Origin: Nevskia sp.
GTDB taxonomy: Bacteria; Pseudomonadota; Gammaproteobacteria; Nevskiales; Nevskiaceae
NCBI GenBank assembly: GCA_028291705.1
Contig: JAQGNS010000577.1
Coordinates: forward strand, 1 to 32,352
Direction: 5' to 3'
DNA: 32,352 nucleotides
The notes under the pieces were generated by a model. That model searched no databases. It was not told the origin of the DNA and saw nothing but the letters and a program-made list of their open reading frames with translations. Shown piece by piece: positions 15,333 to 24,048 of this stretch; the first letter of the stretch is position 1; each line of letters begins with the position of its first letter. The translations under genes and the position numbers were made by a program.

Positions 15333-15647
15333 GGCTTCGGCCCTGCGTGGCGCAGCCGCGGTCGGTCCGATCGCGGTCTCGTCCTCGGCGTCGAGGTGCA
15401 GCAGTTCCCAGCTGTCGAGGTAGGGCTGCCAGGTGGCGTACCAGCGGCGATGCCGGTCGAGCTGCACCACCACGTAGGCCTCGTCCAGCAGGGCGGTGAC
15501 GGCGTGGACGCCGGGGGCCTCGTGCAAGTGCCGCAGGCCCTGCTCGGCCACGATGGCGCCGGCCGGCAGCGGCAGCGAACGGTTCCGGTATGGTCCGTCC
15601 GCCTGGGCGGAATCCGGATACAGCCACGAGCGCAACTTCTTCAACAT
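15321..15647 (-). CDS. Hypothetical protein, 108 residues
   Basis: Start at ATG 15647 (MLKKLRSWLYPDSAQ); the frame stays open upstream to 15809 but that part is Arg/Gly-rich with poor composition. The protein is soluble and rich in Trp, Tyr and His (RHRRWYATWQPYLDSWELLHL). The N-terminus could be a short amphipathic helix. It has no ribosome-binding site of note and I do not recognise the family. It converges on the GST gene with a 12-base overlap of the coding ends. Confidence 0.55.
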   Translation of the reverse strand: MLKKLRSWLYPDSAQADGPYRNRSLPLPAGAIVAEQGLRHLHEAPGVHAVTALLDEAYVVVQLDRHRRWYATWQPYLDSWELLHLDAEDETAIGPTAAAPRRAEASAQ

Positions 15648-15829
15648 GGTTCGATCTAGGTCGGCCGCGAGCGGCCCGTGCGCTATAAGGCGGCAAAAAC
15701 GGACCCTGATTCGCACGGGCGCGATGGACGGCGTCCCGCACCCGACAAGGCCGTCAGTTCCGCTCCCCATTTTTGGAACGGCGGCTTCCACCCAGCATAA
15801 TCCACTCATCCATCTCCAGCGGAGCCGCC

Positions 15830-16288
15830 ATGCAAGCCCTCGATCCGGACTACGCCAGTCGCGTGCGCGACAGCTTTGCGCGGCAAGGTGCGATGGCCCT
15901 TCTCGGCGCCTTCCTGCACGAAATCCAGCCCGGCCGGGTGGAGATCGATCTGCCGTACCGCCCGGAACTGAGCCAGCAGCACGGCTACTTCCACGCCGGC
16001 ATGGTCGCCACCGTGGCCGATTCGGCCGGCGGTTACGCGGCCTACACCCTATTCCCCGCCGAGAGCTCGGTGCTGACCGTGGAGTTCAAGGTCAACCTGA
16101 TCGCTCCCGCCGACGGCGAGCGCGTGCGCGCTGTAGGCCAGGTGATCCGCAGCGGACGCACCCTGACCATCTGCGAACTGAAGGCCTATGTGCTCAAGGC
16201 TGGTAAGGAAACACAATGCCTGCACGGCATGGCCACGCTGATGTGCCTGGCTGGGCGCAGCGATGCGCCGTCTCAGCCGCCGAAGTAG
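15830..16288 (+). CDS. PaaI-type hotdog-fold acyl-CoA thioesterase
   Basis: A 152-residue hotdog thioesterase. HGYFHAGMVATVADSAGG (51-68) is the hallmark helix region of the PaaI group, with the HG loop and Asp64 as likely catalytic features. EFKVNLIAPADG and VIRSGRTLTICELKAYV complete the fold. GGAG (15821-15824) precedes ATG 15830, so I choose this over the upstream start at 15773. Family members hydrolyse aryl- or acyl-CoA thioesters. The 3' end overlaps the convergent PD-(D/E)XK gene by 16 bases. Confidence 0.88.
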   Translation: MQALDPDYASRVRDSFARQGAMALLGAFLHEIQPGRVEIDLPYRPELSQQHGYFHAGMVATVADSAGGYAAYTLFPAESSVLTVEFKVNLIAPADGERVRAVGQVIRSGRTLTICELKAYVLKAGKETQCLHGMATLMCLAGRSDAPSQPPK

Positions 16289-17106
16289 CGGGCTTCCAGG
16301 TAGGCAAGGTAGTCCGCCTCCACCGGCGGCACGGATTGCCGCAGGCGCGCAAACAGCTCCTGGTAGCTGAGCGCCTGGAAGCCCAGTTCCGCGCCGACGC
16401 GGCCGGCGAAGCGTTCGATTTCCCGCCGGTGTTCCCGCGCCGACGGCCCGCTTCCGTCGTAGTAGAGATAGTAGATGCCGATGCCGCCGCTGCATTGCGT
16501 GGCCATGCCCAGGGCATGCTTCAGCAATTGGGTCGCGTAGAAAAAGCGGTAGCGGGTGCGGCCGTCCTGGAGTTCCTCGGCCAGAACCTGGCAGCCGGGC
16601 AGGCCGCGGCTGGTCCAGAGCTTCGCCCCGTCCGGAAAGTACTTGTCCTTGAAGCGGATATTGGCCGGGCGCCGCGGCACATGCCATTCGGTGAACTTGC
16701 TTTCGATGCCGATGCTGCGGCCGTCGGCCAGCGCGATGCAGACGTCGACGTTGGGCGGCGTGCCGTCCGGGCTGATCGGAAAGCGCGCTTCGAAGTCGAT
16801 GCGCTGGGCGCTGCCGGTGATGCCCAGGGCGCTCAATAGCGGCCCGGCATCGCGTCCAACCCAGTGCTCGAACACATTGACCACCAGCGCCGCCGAGGAA
16901 AACAGCGCGCGGAGCTTGGCCGGGTAACGCGGAAAATCCTTCAACTCCGCCGCTTCCTCGGCCTGGAATGCGGCGAGTGTGCGCGGCGCCATCGGCCGGC
17001 GCAGGTTGGCTTCCACGCTCTCCAGGTACCCGGGCGCGATCACCCGCAGGCCGGCGCCGAGTGCCCACGCCTTCTGCTGCTCGACAATGCGCGAACGCGA
17101 CGACAC
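16273..17106 (-). CDS. PD-(D/E)XK-like putative nuclease (PGN_0703-type)
   Basis: A 277-residue soluble protein. It carries a PD-(D/E)XK signature: PPNVDVCIAL (Asp121) and, 14 residues later, GIESKF (Glu135, Lys137), with Glu106 before them. The N-terminal pattern, SRIVEQQKAWALG, then NL..P, then ALFSSAALVVNVFEHW, resembles the PGN_0703 family of putative restriction endonucleases as I remember it. C-terminal helices include FFYATQLLKHALGMA. GTG start at 17106, 10 bp after the ClC antiporter's stop on the same strand, so it is probably in that operon. No methyltransferase or specificity gene is near, so a classical restriction system is not supported. Nuclease fold: likely; function: unknown. 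Confidence 0.7.
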   Translation of the reverse strand: MSSRSRIVEQQKAWALGAGLRVIAPGYLESVEANLRRPMAPRTLAAFQAEEAAELKDFPRYPAKLRALFSSAALVVNVFEHWVGRDAGPLLSALGITGSAQRIDFEARFPISPDGTPPNVDVCIALADGRSIGIESKFTEWHVPRRPANIRFKDKYFPDGAKLWTSRGLPGCQVLAEELQDGRTRYRFFYATQLLKHALGMATQCSGGIGIYYLYYDGSGPSAREHRREIERFAGRVGAELGFQALSYQELFARLRQSVPPVEADYLAYLEARYFGG

Positions 17107-17116
17107 CGGACCGGCC

Positions 17117-18427
17117 TCAGACCGGCCGCGGTGGTTTGAGGAAGGGCAGCGCCAGTGCGCGATAAATCTGTTCCTTGCATACCAGGCGCGATACGGCGAG
17201 GGCGAGGAAAGAGGTCGCGAGCATCGGCAAGATCAGCGCGTGGTCATCGACCATTTCCATCACGATCACCGCCCCGGTGAGCGGCGACTGCGTCACCCCG
17301 GTGAAATACCCGGCCATGCCCAGCACCACCATGGTTTCGAGCGGTGCCTGCGGTACCAGCGGCGCCAGGTCGGCACCGATGCCGGCGCCGGTGGCGAGCG
17401 AAGGCGAGAAAATGCCGCCCGGGGTACCGGTCAGGTAAGAGGCCAGTGTGGCCAGCCACTTGTAGACGGGAAACAGCAGGCCGGGATTGGCCTGCCCGGT
17501 GAGCAGGCCGCGGGCCTGGTCATAGCCGGTGCCGTAGGTGCTGCCCTGCGACAGCAGGCCGAGCATGGCCACCAGCAGTCCCAGCGCGAAGGCCAGCGCG
17601 ATGGGCCGTTGTGCCGCCAGCGCGGCGAGGCGCCGGCCGCTGGCGATCAGCGCGGTGGCGAACAGCCCTCCGCCAAGACCACCGACGCAGCCGCAGAGCA
17701 ACACCCCGAGCCAGGCTCCCGCGGTCGGCAGGTGCGCGTTGGACACGCCGAAATAGGTGTAGTTGCCGAGCAGGGCGGTGCTGACCACGCCGGCCAGGAT
17801 CACCGCCGTGAGCAGGGTGCCGGTGGTGCGCTCCTCCATCGACCGCGCCATTTCCTCCACCGCGAAGACGATGCCGGCGATCGGGGTATTGAACGCGGCG
17901 GCGAGCCCCGCTGCGCCGCCGGCCAGCACCAGGGCGCGGCGCAGGTAATCGTAGGGAAAGCGCGCGAAGCGGCCGAGGGCATCCATGATCGAAGCGCCGA
18001 CGTGCACCGTCGGGCCTTCGCGCCCGACCGAGGCGCCGCCGAGCAGGGCCAGCACGGTGAGCGCGATCTTGCCCAGGGCAATGCGCAGGGACAGCAATCG
18101 TGAACGGTCGTCCGTCTCCGGCAGGTCGAGCGCGGCGATGGCCTGCGGAATGCCGCTGCCGCGGGCGCCAGGGACGAAACGCTGGGTGGCCCATACCACC
18201 AGCACGAAGCTCAGCGGGGTCAGCAGGGGCGCCGCCAGCGGCCAGCGGGTGATGAAGCGGGCGTGGATATGGATGGCCCAGTCGCAGGCCTCGGCAAAGC
18301 CCACCGCCACCAGTCCCACGCTGATGGCGCCGCACCAGAACACCGCGCGGGTGCGCCAGTTGCGCAGCAGGGCCGAACGGCTCGGGCGCGTGGTCCAGTT
18401 CAGTTGCGGGAATGCCATCGCGCCCAT
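17117..18427 (-). CDS. ClC family voltage-gated chloride channel / H+-Cl- antiporter
   Basis: A 436-residue integral membrane protein. It has the ClC signatures in order: GSGIPQ (90-95), GREGP (135-139) with the gating glutamate E137, NTPIAGIVFAVEEM (180-193) with the internal proton glutamate in the EE pair, GGIFSPSLATGAG, and a tyrosine in KEQIYRAL corresponding to the central-site Tyr. Presence of both glutamates predicts a 2Cl-/H+ exchanger rather than a passive channel. It lacks C-terminal CBS domains, like bacterial ClcA. Such antiporters help in acid resistance. The nuclease-like gene follows 10 bp downstream on the same strand. Confidence 0.92.
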   Translation of the reverse strand: MGAMAFPQLNWTTRPSRSALLRNWRTRAVFWCGAISVGLVAVGFAEACDWAIHIHARFITRWPLAAPLLTPLSFVLVVWATQRFVPGARGSGIPQAIAALDLPETDDRSRLLSLRIALGKIALTVLALLGGASVGREGPTVHVGASIMDALGRFARFPYDYLRRALVLAGGAAGLAAAFNTPIAGIVFAVEEMARSMEERTTGTLLTAVILAGVVSTALLGNYTYFGVSNAHLPTAGAWLGVLLCGCVGGLGGGLFATALIASGRRLAALAAQRPIALAFALGLLVAMLGLLSQGSTYGTGYDQARGLLTGQANPGLLFPVYKWLATLASYLTGTPGGIFSPSLATGAGIGADLAPLVPQAPLETMVVLGMAGYFTGVTQSPLTGAVIVMEMVDDHALILPMLATSFLALAVSRLVCKEQIYRALALPFLKPPRPV

Positions 18428-18463
18428 GTTAACGCCTGCAGCCGCGGCTTCTGCTGCAGACCC

Positions 18464-18498
18464 AAAAAAAACGCCCCGTGCCGTTGGGCACGGGGCGT
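18464..18498 (-). terminator. Intrinsic terminator of the SBBP protein gene
   Basis: ACGCCCCGTGCC (18471-18482) and GGCACGGGGCGT (18487-18498) form a perfect 12-bp stem with a four-base loop. On the minus strand it is followed by a run of T (A7 at 18464-18470 plus the base of the stem). It lies 30 bases after the SBBP gene's stop and ends that leftward transcript before the ClC gene. Confidence 0.93.
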
Positions 18499-18527
18499 GG
18501 TCAACGGCTCCGGTCGCGGTGCGGACG

Positions 18528-20867
18528 CTAGGGAGCCGGTTGCGGCTGTCCGCAGGGTGCGTGGCTGGGATAGAGAATCTCGATCGGGAACACCACGCCG
18601 TCCGGCAGGGCGCGCAAGGTGCAGCCGATGATGCCGTGGATCGGAATGGAGATGCCGATGCCCTTGCCGCCCGCGGTGACCAGCCCGGCGAAGACGTTGG
18701 TCTCTCCCAGGTAGGTCGAGTACATCAGGGTTTGCCCGTTGGGGCTGAACTTGGAGACGAAGCCGTCGCCGTGGCCGAAGCTTGCACCCTGTACCGGCTT
18801 GGTGGCGGGGAAGTTCTTCGAGTTGGTGTTGCCGGCAATGTAGGCATTGCCCTGGCTATCGATGGCGACGGCGCTGGCGGTGTCGTTGCCGGATGATCCC
18901 AGGTAGGTGCCGTAGATCAGGCCGCCGCTGCCGTGCGGCCTGATCTTGATCAGGAAGGCGTCGCCGCTGCCCGAGTTCGCCGGCTGGTAGGGCAGGCGCG
19001 TATGGAAGGTGGTGGAACCGGTGTAGCCGGTGACGTGGATGTCACCAGCCGCGTCCAATGCTACGCCAGTGGCGAAGCCATCCAGGTAGCTTGAGAACAC
19101 CAGGGCATTGCCGGCCGAACTCAATTCGGTGACGAAGCCGGGGCCGGACGTGGTCTGCAGCGGCGCCTGCTGCGGGAAGTTATTGGCGGTGCTGTAGCTG
19201 TAGTAATTGGAGGTATTGCCTGCCAGGTAGGCGTTGCCCAGCGCATCCACGGCGATGGCGTTGACCGAATCGTCGAAGGTGCCGCCGAGGTAGGTCGAAT
19301 ACACCAGCGCGCTGCCGGCCGGATTGATCTTGGCGGCGAAGGCATCGTAGAACTGGTTCAAGTACGTCGGCTGTACGAAGGGCGGCGACAGCGCGGACTG
19401 GAAGGCGTTGCGCACCGGAAAGTCCGCGGAGATCGTGGTGCCGCCGACATAGGCGTTGCCGCCGGCGTCGATGGCGATGGCGTTGACCGAATCCGAATTG
19501 CTGCCGCCGATCAGCGTGGCGTAGATCAGCGTGTTGCCGGCGGGGCTGAGCTTGGCGACGAAACCGTCGTAGTTGCCGCCGGCGTAGCTGGTCTGTAGCG
19601 CGCCGCTGGTGGTGGGGAAGAACAGCGAGGCGGTGTAGCCGCCGATATAGGCATTGCCGGCGGCATCGACCGCGATCGCCTCGCCGACGTCGTTGGCGGT
19701 GCCGCCGAGGAAGGTGGAGTACACCATGCCCTTGCCGTCCGGCCTGAGCTTGACCACGAAAGCGTCGTCGTAGCCCTGCTTGCTGCCCTGAGCGGGATTG
19801 AGAGTCGGGAAATCGTTCGAGGTAGTGTAGCCGGTGACGTAGGCGCTGCCCGCAGCATCCACCGCGATGGCCTTCGCCTCGTCGTCGCTGCTGCCGCCGA
19901 AATAGGTCAGGTAGACCAGGGCGTTGCCGGCCGGATTCAGCTTGGCGACGAAGGCGTCGTAGTGGATCAGCGTGCCGACCAGCGGCAAGTTGCGCAGCCA
20001 GCTCATCGGCGTGGAGTAGCCGGCGATGTAGGCGCTGCCCGCGCTGTCCACCGCCACCGCGTTCTCCACCTCGGTATTGACGCCCGGCACGTACAGGTTC
20101 AGCGCCAGGATCGGATCGATCACCAGTGTGCGGCCGGTGTCGTAAGCGGCCACCTGGAACGCGACCTTGTCGCGGCCGACCAGCCGGTAGGCGGCCGCCA
20201 CCGCGGTGCGCTGCCCGTCCGCATCGTCCTGGTACACCTGCGGACGCTGCTGCACCACATCGCCCGCGGCGGTGGTGATGAGCAGGTTGCCGTCGGCATC
20301 CAGGCGCAGTTTCCGGGCGCCGTCGAACTGCAGCAGGATGTTGCGCGGATCGGCGCCGGGGGCCACGTTGAAGTCGTATTCGAGGCGGTTCTGGTTGCCG
20401 TAATAGACCAGGTCCACACCGGGATAGACGCCGGCCTGCCGTACCCTGGCGTACTGCGCGATGCCGGTATGCCATTGCCGCGCGTCGTTGCCATCGAGAT
20501 AGTTGCTGCTGCCGGGCAGCGCTGCCTCGCCGCTCAACATGGCCGCGCTGTTGCCGCCGACCAGGTGTTCATGCAGCACGGCGCCGAGCGCCTGCCGCCG
20601 GCCGTGGGCATCGGCTGGGGCCGTCACCGGCAGGCTTAATACCGCGCCCCTGGCGCCGAGGCCGATGCCATAACCGGCGCCCCGCGCCAGGAATTGCATC
20701 GAAGGGTCCGCCTGACCTTGATTGACCTCGAAGGCCAACGGCAGGTTGCCATATTGCGCCGCGACCGTCGTTTTACGTGCGACGTCCGGGGTGCTGGAAT
20801 AGGCGGGAAAGACGAGAAACGCGCAGCCACAAAGCAGCGAGGTCGCTGCCAGACTCTTACGGTCCAT
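18528..20867 (-). CDS. Secreted SBBP-repeat beta-propeller protein
   Basis: A 779-residue exported protein. A signal peptide (1-about 24) is followed by an N-terminal domain (about 35-255) seen in front of many SBBP propellers, with the typical stretches FEVNQGQAD, YPGVDLVYYGNQNRLEYDF and GRTLVIDPIL. Then come seven repeats (about 258-735), each built on a (G/S)NAYIAGYT-like core following an AIAVDAAG strand, and linked by DAFVAKLNPAG / STYLGG motifs. Seven repeats fit one seven-bladed propeller. The C-terminus ends in a short Cys-Pro-rich tail. GGAGGAG lies 8-14 bases before the ATG. Role unknown; such proteins are surface or periplasmic and probably mediate binding. Confidence 0.9.
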   Translation of the reverse strand: MDRKSLAATSLLCGCAFLVFPAYSSTPDVARKTTVAAQYGNLPLAFEVNQGQADPSMQFLARGAGYGIGLGARGAVLSLPVTAPADAHGRRQALGAVLHEHLVGGNSAAMLSGEAALPGSSNYLDGNDARQWHTGIAQYARVRQAGVYPGVDLVYYGNQNRLEYDFNVAPGADPRNILLQFDGARKLRLDADGNLLITTAAGDVVQQRPQVYQDDADGQRTAVAAAYRLVGRDKVAFQVAAYDTGRTLVIDPILALNLYVPGVNTEVENAVAVDSAGSAYIAGYSTPMSWLRNLPLVGTLIHYDAFVAKLNPAGNALVYLTYFGGSSDDEAKAIAVDAAGSAYVTGYTTSNDFPTLNPAQGSKQGYDDAFVVKLRPDGKGMVYSTFLGGTANDVGEAIAVDAAGNAYIGGYTASLFFPTTSGALQTSYAGGNYDGFVAKLSPAGNTLIYATLIGGSNSDSVNAIAIDAGGNAYVGGTTISADFPVRNAFQSALSPPFVQPTYLNQFYDAFAAKINPAGSALVYSTYLGGTFDDSVNAIAVDALGNAYLAGNTSNYYSYSTANNFPQQAPLQTTSGPGFVTELSSAGNALVFSSYLDGFATGVALDAAGDIHVTGYTGSTTFHTRLPYQPANSGSGDAFLIKIRPHGSGGLIYGTYLGSSGNDTASAVAIDSQGNAYIAGNTNSKNFPATKPVQGASFGHGDGFVSKFSPNGQTLMYSTYLGETNVFAGLVTAGGKGIGISIPIHGIIGCTLRALPDGVVFPIEILYPSHAPCGQPQPAP

Positions 20868-21426
20868 GAGATCTCCTCCCTGTGCGACACCTGAATCCTA
20901 AATCATATTTTCCGCGCACTCCCGGTAAATCAGGCGATTGCCGCAGGTTTCCGCTGCAGCGCCATGAAGGCGCAGCAAATTTTCCGAATTGGGAGGCACT
21001 GCGGGGAAGAACAGGCGCAAGGAGCGGGCGGACCCGAACTTGTACCGTTCGGGCCCGTACTGCTTCAGGCTCGCACTTCTCCAGGATGGATAAGGGGCTG
21101 CGCCGTCGCGGTCGAAGGACGCCGGGGGCAAGAAACGCGCCCCGCACATAGAGTCATGGACGGGGCGCGGGTTGCCGGCTCTGGCGGTCGTGCGGAACAC
21201 TCAGGTACCGGGAGTGGTTGCCCACAGTTGCCCGATCAGAATAATGGATTTGGATGCCAAAAGCAGTTCCGGTACGTAAAGTAAGTTGTCGCTTTCCGGA
21301 TACGGATTGCGGCCCTTTCGCGAAACACCGCATGGGCCTCGCCAAGGTCCGGCATCTTCCAGGCCGGTCGGGGCCGACGGCTGTGGTAGTGTCATCCGCC
21401 AGCCATTCGAATCACCAGACCGGCCC
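20868..21426. other. 559-bp divergent intergenic region with two hairpins
   Basis: No frame here has convincing coding composition. Two inverted repeats stand out: CCCGAAC/GTTCGGG (21033-21039 and 21047-21053, 7-base loop) and CGCGCCCCG/CGGGGCGCG (21136-21144 and 21161-21169, 16-base loop). Neither has a T-tract. The region must hold promoters for both the SBBP gene (leftward) and the GtrA operon (rightward). Confidence 0.5.
20902..20929 (-). promoter_or_regulatory. Candidate sigma-70 promoter of the SBBP gene
   Basis: On the minus strand TTTACC (20929-20924) and TATGAT (20907-20902) are 16 bases apart, in a locally AT-rich stretch. The start of transcription would be near 20895, about 28 bases before the ATG at 20867, leaving room for the GGAGGAG ribosome-binding site. 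Confidence 0.45.
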
Positions 21427-21921
21427 ATGATGGATTTTTCAGTGAACGATGAGCAGGAGCTTGAGCGGGAGCCTGGGACTGCGACGCGACTTGCCGGCGG
21501 CTGGCGGGGGATGCTGGGCCACACCGCGCTGAAATTCGCCGGCGTCGGCGTGATCAACACGCTGCTCTGTGTTGCCGTCATCTTCGGCTTGAAGTCGATG
21601 GCCGGCTTTGCCGATGTGCCGGCCAACATCGCCGGCTATGCGGTGGGCCTGGCCTGCAGCTTCCTGCTCAACCGGCGCTGGACTTTCGCGCATGATGATC
21701 GCCTGTTGCCGGCGCTATTGCGCTTCATGCTGGTCTTCGTGGTGTCCTACCTGCTCAATATCGCGGCGGTCCTCGGCGCGCTTCATCTCGGCTGCAACGA
21801 CTACCTGGCGCACCTCGTCGGCATGCCGCTGTACTCGGTCGCCTTCTATTTCGGCTGCCGCTACTTCGTCTTTCCCCAGTCCGGTCCGCGCAAGGTCGAT
21901 ACGGCGGCCGGGGCGCCCTGA
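21427..21921 (+). CDS. GtrA family membrane protein
   Basis: A 164-residue protein of the GtrA type, thought to flip undecaprenyl-phosphate-linked sugars across the inner membrane. Four hydrophobic segments lie at about 37-58, 62-82, 97-118 and 125-145. The family signature is NIAGYAVGLACSFLLNRRWTF, split here over residues 61-81. The start at ATG 21427 gives MMDFSVNDEQ; the ATG one codon later is equally possible. The frame extends upstream to 21286 without a good start. A membrane glycosyltransferase gene begins about 60-95 bp downstream, forming an operon. The GtrB-type partner that loads the lipid is not adjacent. Confidence 0.85.
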   Translation: MMDFSVNDEQELEREPGTATRLAGGWRGMLGHTALKFAGVGVINTLLCVAVIFGLKSMAGFADVPANIAGYAVGLACSFLLNRRWTFAHDDRLLPALLRFMLVFVVSYLLNIAAVLGALHLGCNDYLAHLVGMPLYSVAFYFGCRYFVFPQSGPRKVDTAAGAP

Positions 21922-22014
21922 AGGCATTCGTGGCGGGAGCCGGCGGCGCGAACCGGCGGCTCATTACCGGCTGGCTGGCGCATGCCGCGCCAATCGGCAA
22001 TCCTATGCCCCTCC

Positions 22015-23448
22015 ATGCAAACCCCATCGTCCATTTCCGCCGTCCCGGAGCGGCCAGCCGGGCCGCTGCCCGGCGGCGGCGCGGAACCGCGCAGCGTCCA
22101 TGTGCTGCGCTGGATTTTCGGTACCGCCCTGCTGCTGCGGCTGTTGTTCCCCTTTTACAACTCACCGCTCAGCCACCTCTTTTCCGATCCCGGGCGGCAC
22201 TGGGAGAACGGCATGCGCCTGTTCAATCCCACCTTCATGGGCAGCGGCGATCCGCTGCTGTACCAGGTCTGGCTCTACCTGCTGATCCAGATCAAGGGCA
22301 ACGTCGGGGCGGTGGTCTCCACCGGCACCGGTTTCCTCTGCGCCGCCATGCCCTATGGCTGGTATCGCGCGCTGAAGGAACTGCTGCCGAAAAACTGGGC
22401 GCGCAGCGGCGCCCTGGTGATCGCGGCGGTGCCGGCCTTCATCGGCGTCTACGCCTACTTCATGAACGAAACCCTGCTGCTGAGCCTGACCGGCTTCGCC
22501 TTCTGGGCCACGTTCCGGGCGCAGCGCAAGCGCACCGTGGCGGCGTTCACCCTGGCCTGCGCCTTGTGGCTGCTTGCCGGCTTCACCCGCAGCGTGGCCT
22601 TGCCGCTGGCGCTGCTATGCCTGCTGTGCATCTGGCTGCCGCAGCCGCGGCGCGTGGCCAAGGCGCTGATCGGCGTGGTGTTGCTGCTCCTGGTGGCGGT
22701 TCCGGCCGGCCTGCATGGCCGCGTCAACCTCCATTATTTCGCGCCGTTCGGCAACGGCTACCTGAATCCGATCTACCAGGCCAGCGGCAACAAGAACATC
22801 AATATCGAACTGGGTCCGGCGGGGCGTTACCAGTTCGGCTCGCCGAGTTTCTACAACCCGACCTTCTATCCTTTCTCGGACTGGCTCACCGACCGCAGCG
22901 ACACCGTGTTCATTGCCGTCGATCTGAGCCAGGGTCGTGCCGGCTGGATCACCGAACTCAAGCGCGTGGGGCAACAGCCCAGTCTTTCCACCCTGCGCAG
23001 CTATTGGGAGAATTTTCTCTACCTGTCGTTCGCGCAGTCCTGGCCGGACAACGATCGCGCCGCCGTCACCGGCTGGCTCACGGTGTGGACGCGCTGGATC
23101 TGGCTGCCCCTGGTGCTGGCGGTCGCCGTCGGCGCGGTGCGCGGCCGCTTCCGCGGACGCGAGTGGCTGCTGCCGCTGTGCGGCCTGGGCATGTTCCTGT
23201 ACTTCATGGTGCAGCAGGAAGCGGTGATGGAAGGCCGCTACCGCAAGCCGCTCGATCCGATCTTCATCGCCGCCGCGGTGGTGATGACGTACCGCAGCAC
23301 CCGGCGCAGCAAACCGCAGATGTCCGCGCTTGCAACGCCGCCGGTGGAAGCCGCCGTGGCCGAGGCGCCGATCGCCGGGATTCCGCTCGCCGAAGCGCCA
23401 CCTGCGGAAGCGGCGGCCGATGAAGCGCCGGCGCAGCCGCCCGCATGA
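22015..23448 (+). CDS. Multi-pass membrane protein, probable GT-C glycosyltransferase
   Basis: A 477-residue protein with about ten hydrophobic segments and a large loop between the middle ones (about 230-330, containing HYFAPFGNGYLNPIYQ and FYPFSDWL). The layout and an acidic residue after the first helix (FSDPGRHWENG) fit GT-C transferases, which use lipid-phosphate sugars, as does QEAVMEGRYRKPLDP near the C-terminal helix. The last 40 residues are Ala/Pro/Glu-rich and probably cytoplasmic and disordered. A start at 21982 is possible; I favour ATG 22015 but neither has a clear ribosome-binding site. Pairing with GtrA suggests sugar decoration of a cell-envelope glycan. The stop overlaps the next gene's start (ATGA). 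Confidence 0.75.
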   Translation: MQTPSSISAVPERPAGPLPGGGAEPRSVHVLRWIFGTALLLRLLFPFYNSPLSHLFSDPGRHWENGMRLFNPTFMGSGDPLLYQVWLYLLIQIKGNVGAVVSTGTGFLCAAMPYGWYRALKELLPKNWARSGALVIAAVPAFIGVYAYFMNETLLLSLTGFAFWATFRAQRKRTVAAFTLACALWLLAGFTRSVALPLALLCLLCIWLPQPRRVAKALIGVVLLLLVAVPAGLHGRVNLHYFAPFGNGYLNPIYQASGNKNINIELGPAGRYQFGSPSFYNPTFYPFSDWLTDRSDTVFIAVDLSQGRAGWITELKRVGQQPSLSTLRSYWENFLYLSFAQSWPDNDRAAVTGWLTVWTRWIWLPLVLAVAVGAVRGRFRGREWLLPLCGLGMFLYFMVQQEAVMEGRYRKPLDPIFIAAAVVMTYRSTRRSKPQMSALATPPVEAAVAEAPIAGIPLAEAPPAEAAADEAPAQPPA

Positions 23449-23888
23449 GCGCCCCGTTCCGCTACTACCTGCGCGTGCGCTACGCCGAATGCGACGCGCA
23501 GAAGGTCGTGTTCAACGCCCGTTACGGCGCCTTCGTCGATCTGGGCTTTACCGAATTCCTCCGCGCCCTGGGCTATGGCGAGGCGCTGGCCGATGGCGGC
23601 ATCGATTTCCAGCTGGTGCGGCAGACGTTCGAATGGAAAGCATCCGCGCGCTATGACCAGGTGATCGAGTTGTCGCCGCGCTTGACGCAGCTCGGCAATA
23701 CTTCGTTCACCCTGTATACCGAATTCCGCATTGCCGGCGAGGAACGCGTCTTTGCCACCGCGGAGACGGTGTATGTGCACGTCGATGCATCGACTCTGGG
23801 CAAGCAGTCCTTGCCGGTGCACCTTCGCACCGCGCTGGAGCGCGGCGCACCGGATGTGGTGATCGATCATGCGGCTTATTTGAAATAG
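23445..23888 (+). CDS. YbgC/FadM-type acyl-CoA thioesterase
   Basis: A 147-residue hotdog thioesterase of the 4HBT class. The hallmark RYAECDAQKVVFNARY (12-27) contains Asp17 as the likely catalytic residue and the NARY helix start; FRALGYG-like and FEWKASARY stretches follow as expected. These enzymes hydrolyse acyl-CoA or acyl-ACP thioesters. Its ATG overlaps the preceding gene's TGA (ATGA at 23445-23448), so translation is coupled to the glycosyltransferase. A thioesterase in a GtrA/GT-C operon is unusual and may be coincidental. Confidence 0.88.
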   Translation: MSAPFRYYLRVRYAECDAQKVVFNARYGAFVDLGFTEFLRALGYGEALADGGIDFQLVRQTFEWKASARYDQVIELSPRLTQLGNTSFTLYTEFRIAGEERVFATAETVYVHVDASTLGKQSLPVHLRTALERGAPDVVIDHAAYLK

Positions 23889-24009
23889 GCAGCCTGGTTG
23901 CCGGGCCATCGGCGCCCATGACTGGCCTGATCCCGCTGCGGCGGATTCCGTCTGAACTCCGGCGCTCCCCGGGTTGTCAGTAGTCCTGTACGTTCAGGGA
24001 TGGACGACT

Positions 24010-24028
24010 GCCGCCGCATTCCGGCGGC
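24010..24028 (+). other. Leader hairpin before the 24049 lipoprotein gene
   Basis: GCCGCC (24010-24015) and GGCGGC (24023-24028) pair around GCATTCC, 20 bases before the start codon. No T-tract follows. No clear ribosome-binding site is visible, so the start at 24049 rests on the signal peptide alone. Confidence 0.3.
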
Positions 24029-24048
24029 CCTGACGGGCTGTAGAAAAC

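Noticed and set aside
19180-20475. Minus-strand ORF of 431 residues inside the SBBP gene
   Set aside because: Frame-shifted shadow that mirrors the SBBP repeats as Arg-rich repeats; the main frame has signal peptide, ribosome-binding site and seven clear repeats.
18528-20867. CRISPR-like or DNA-level tandem repeat
   Set aside because: The periodicity comes from protein-level propeller repeats; the DNA repeats are divergent and have no spacer structure.
21930-23423. Plus-strand ORF of 497 residues over the glycosyltransferase
   Set aside because: Out-of-frame shadow with Arg/Gly/Ala-rich composition; the 22015-23448 frame has regular membrane helices and an ATGA link to the next gene.
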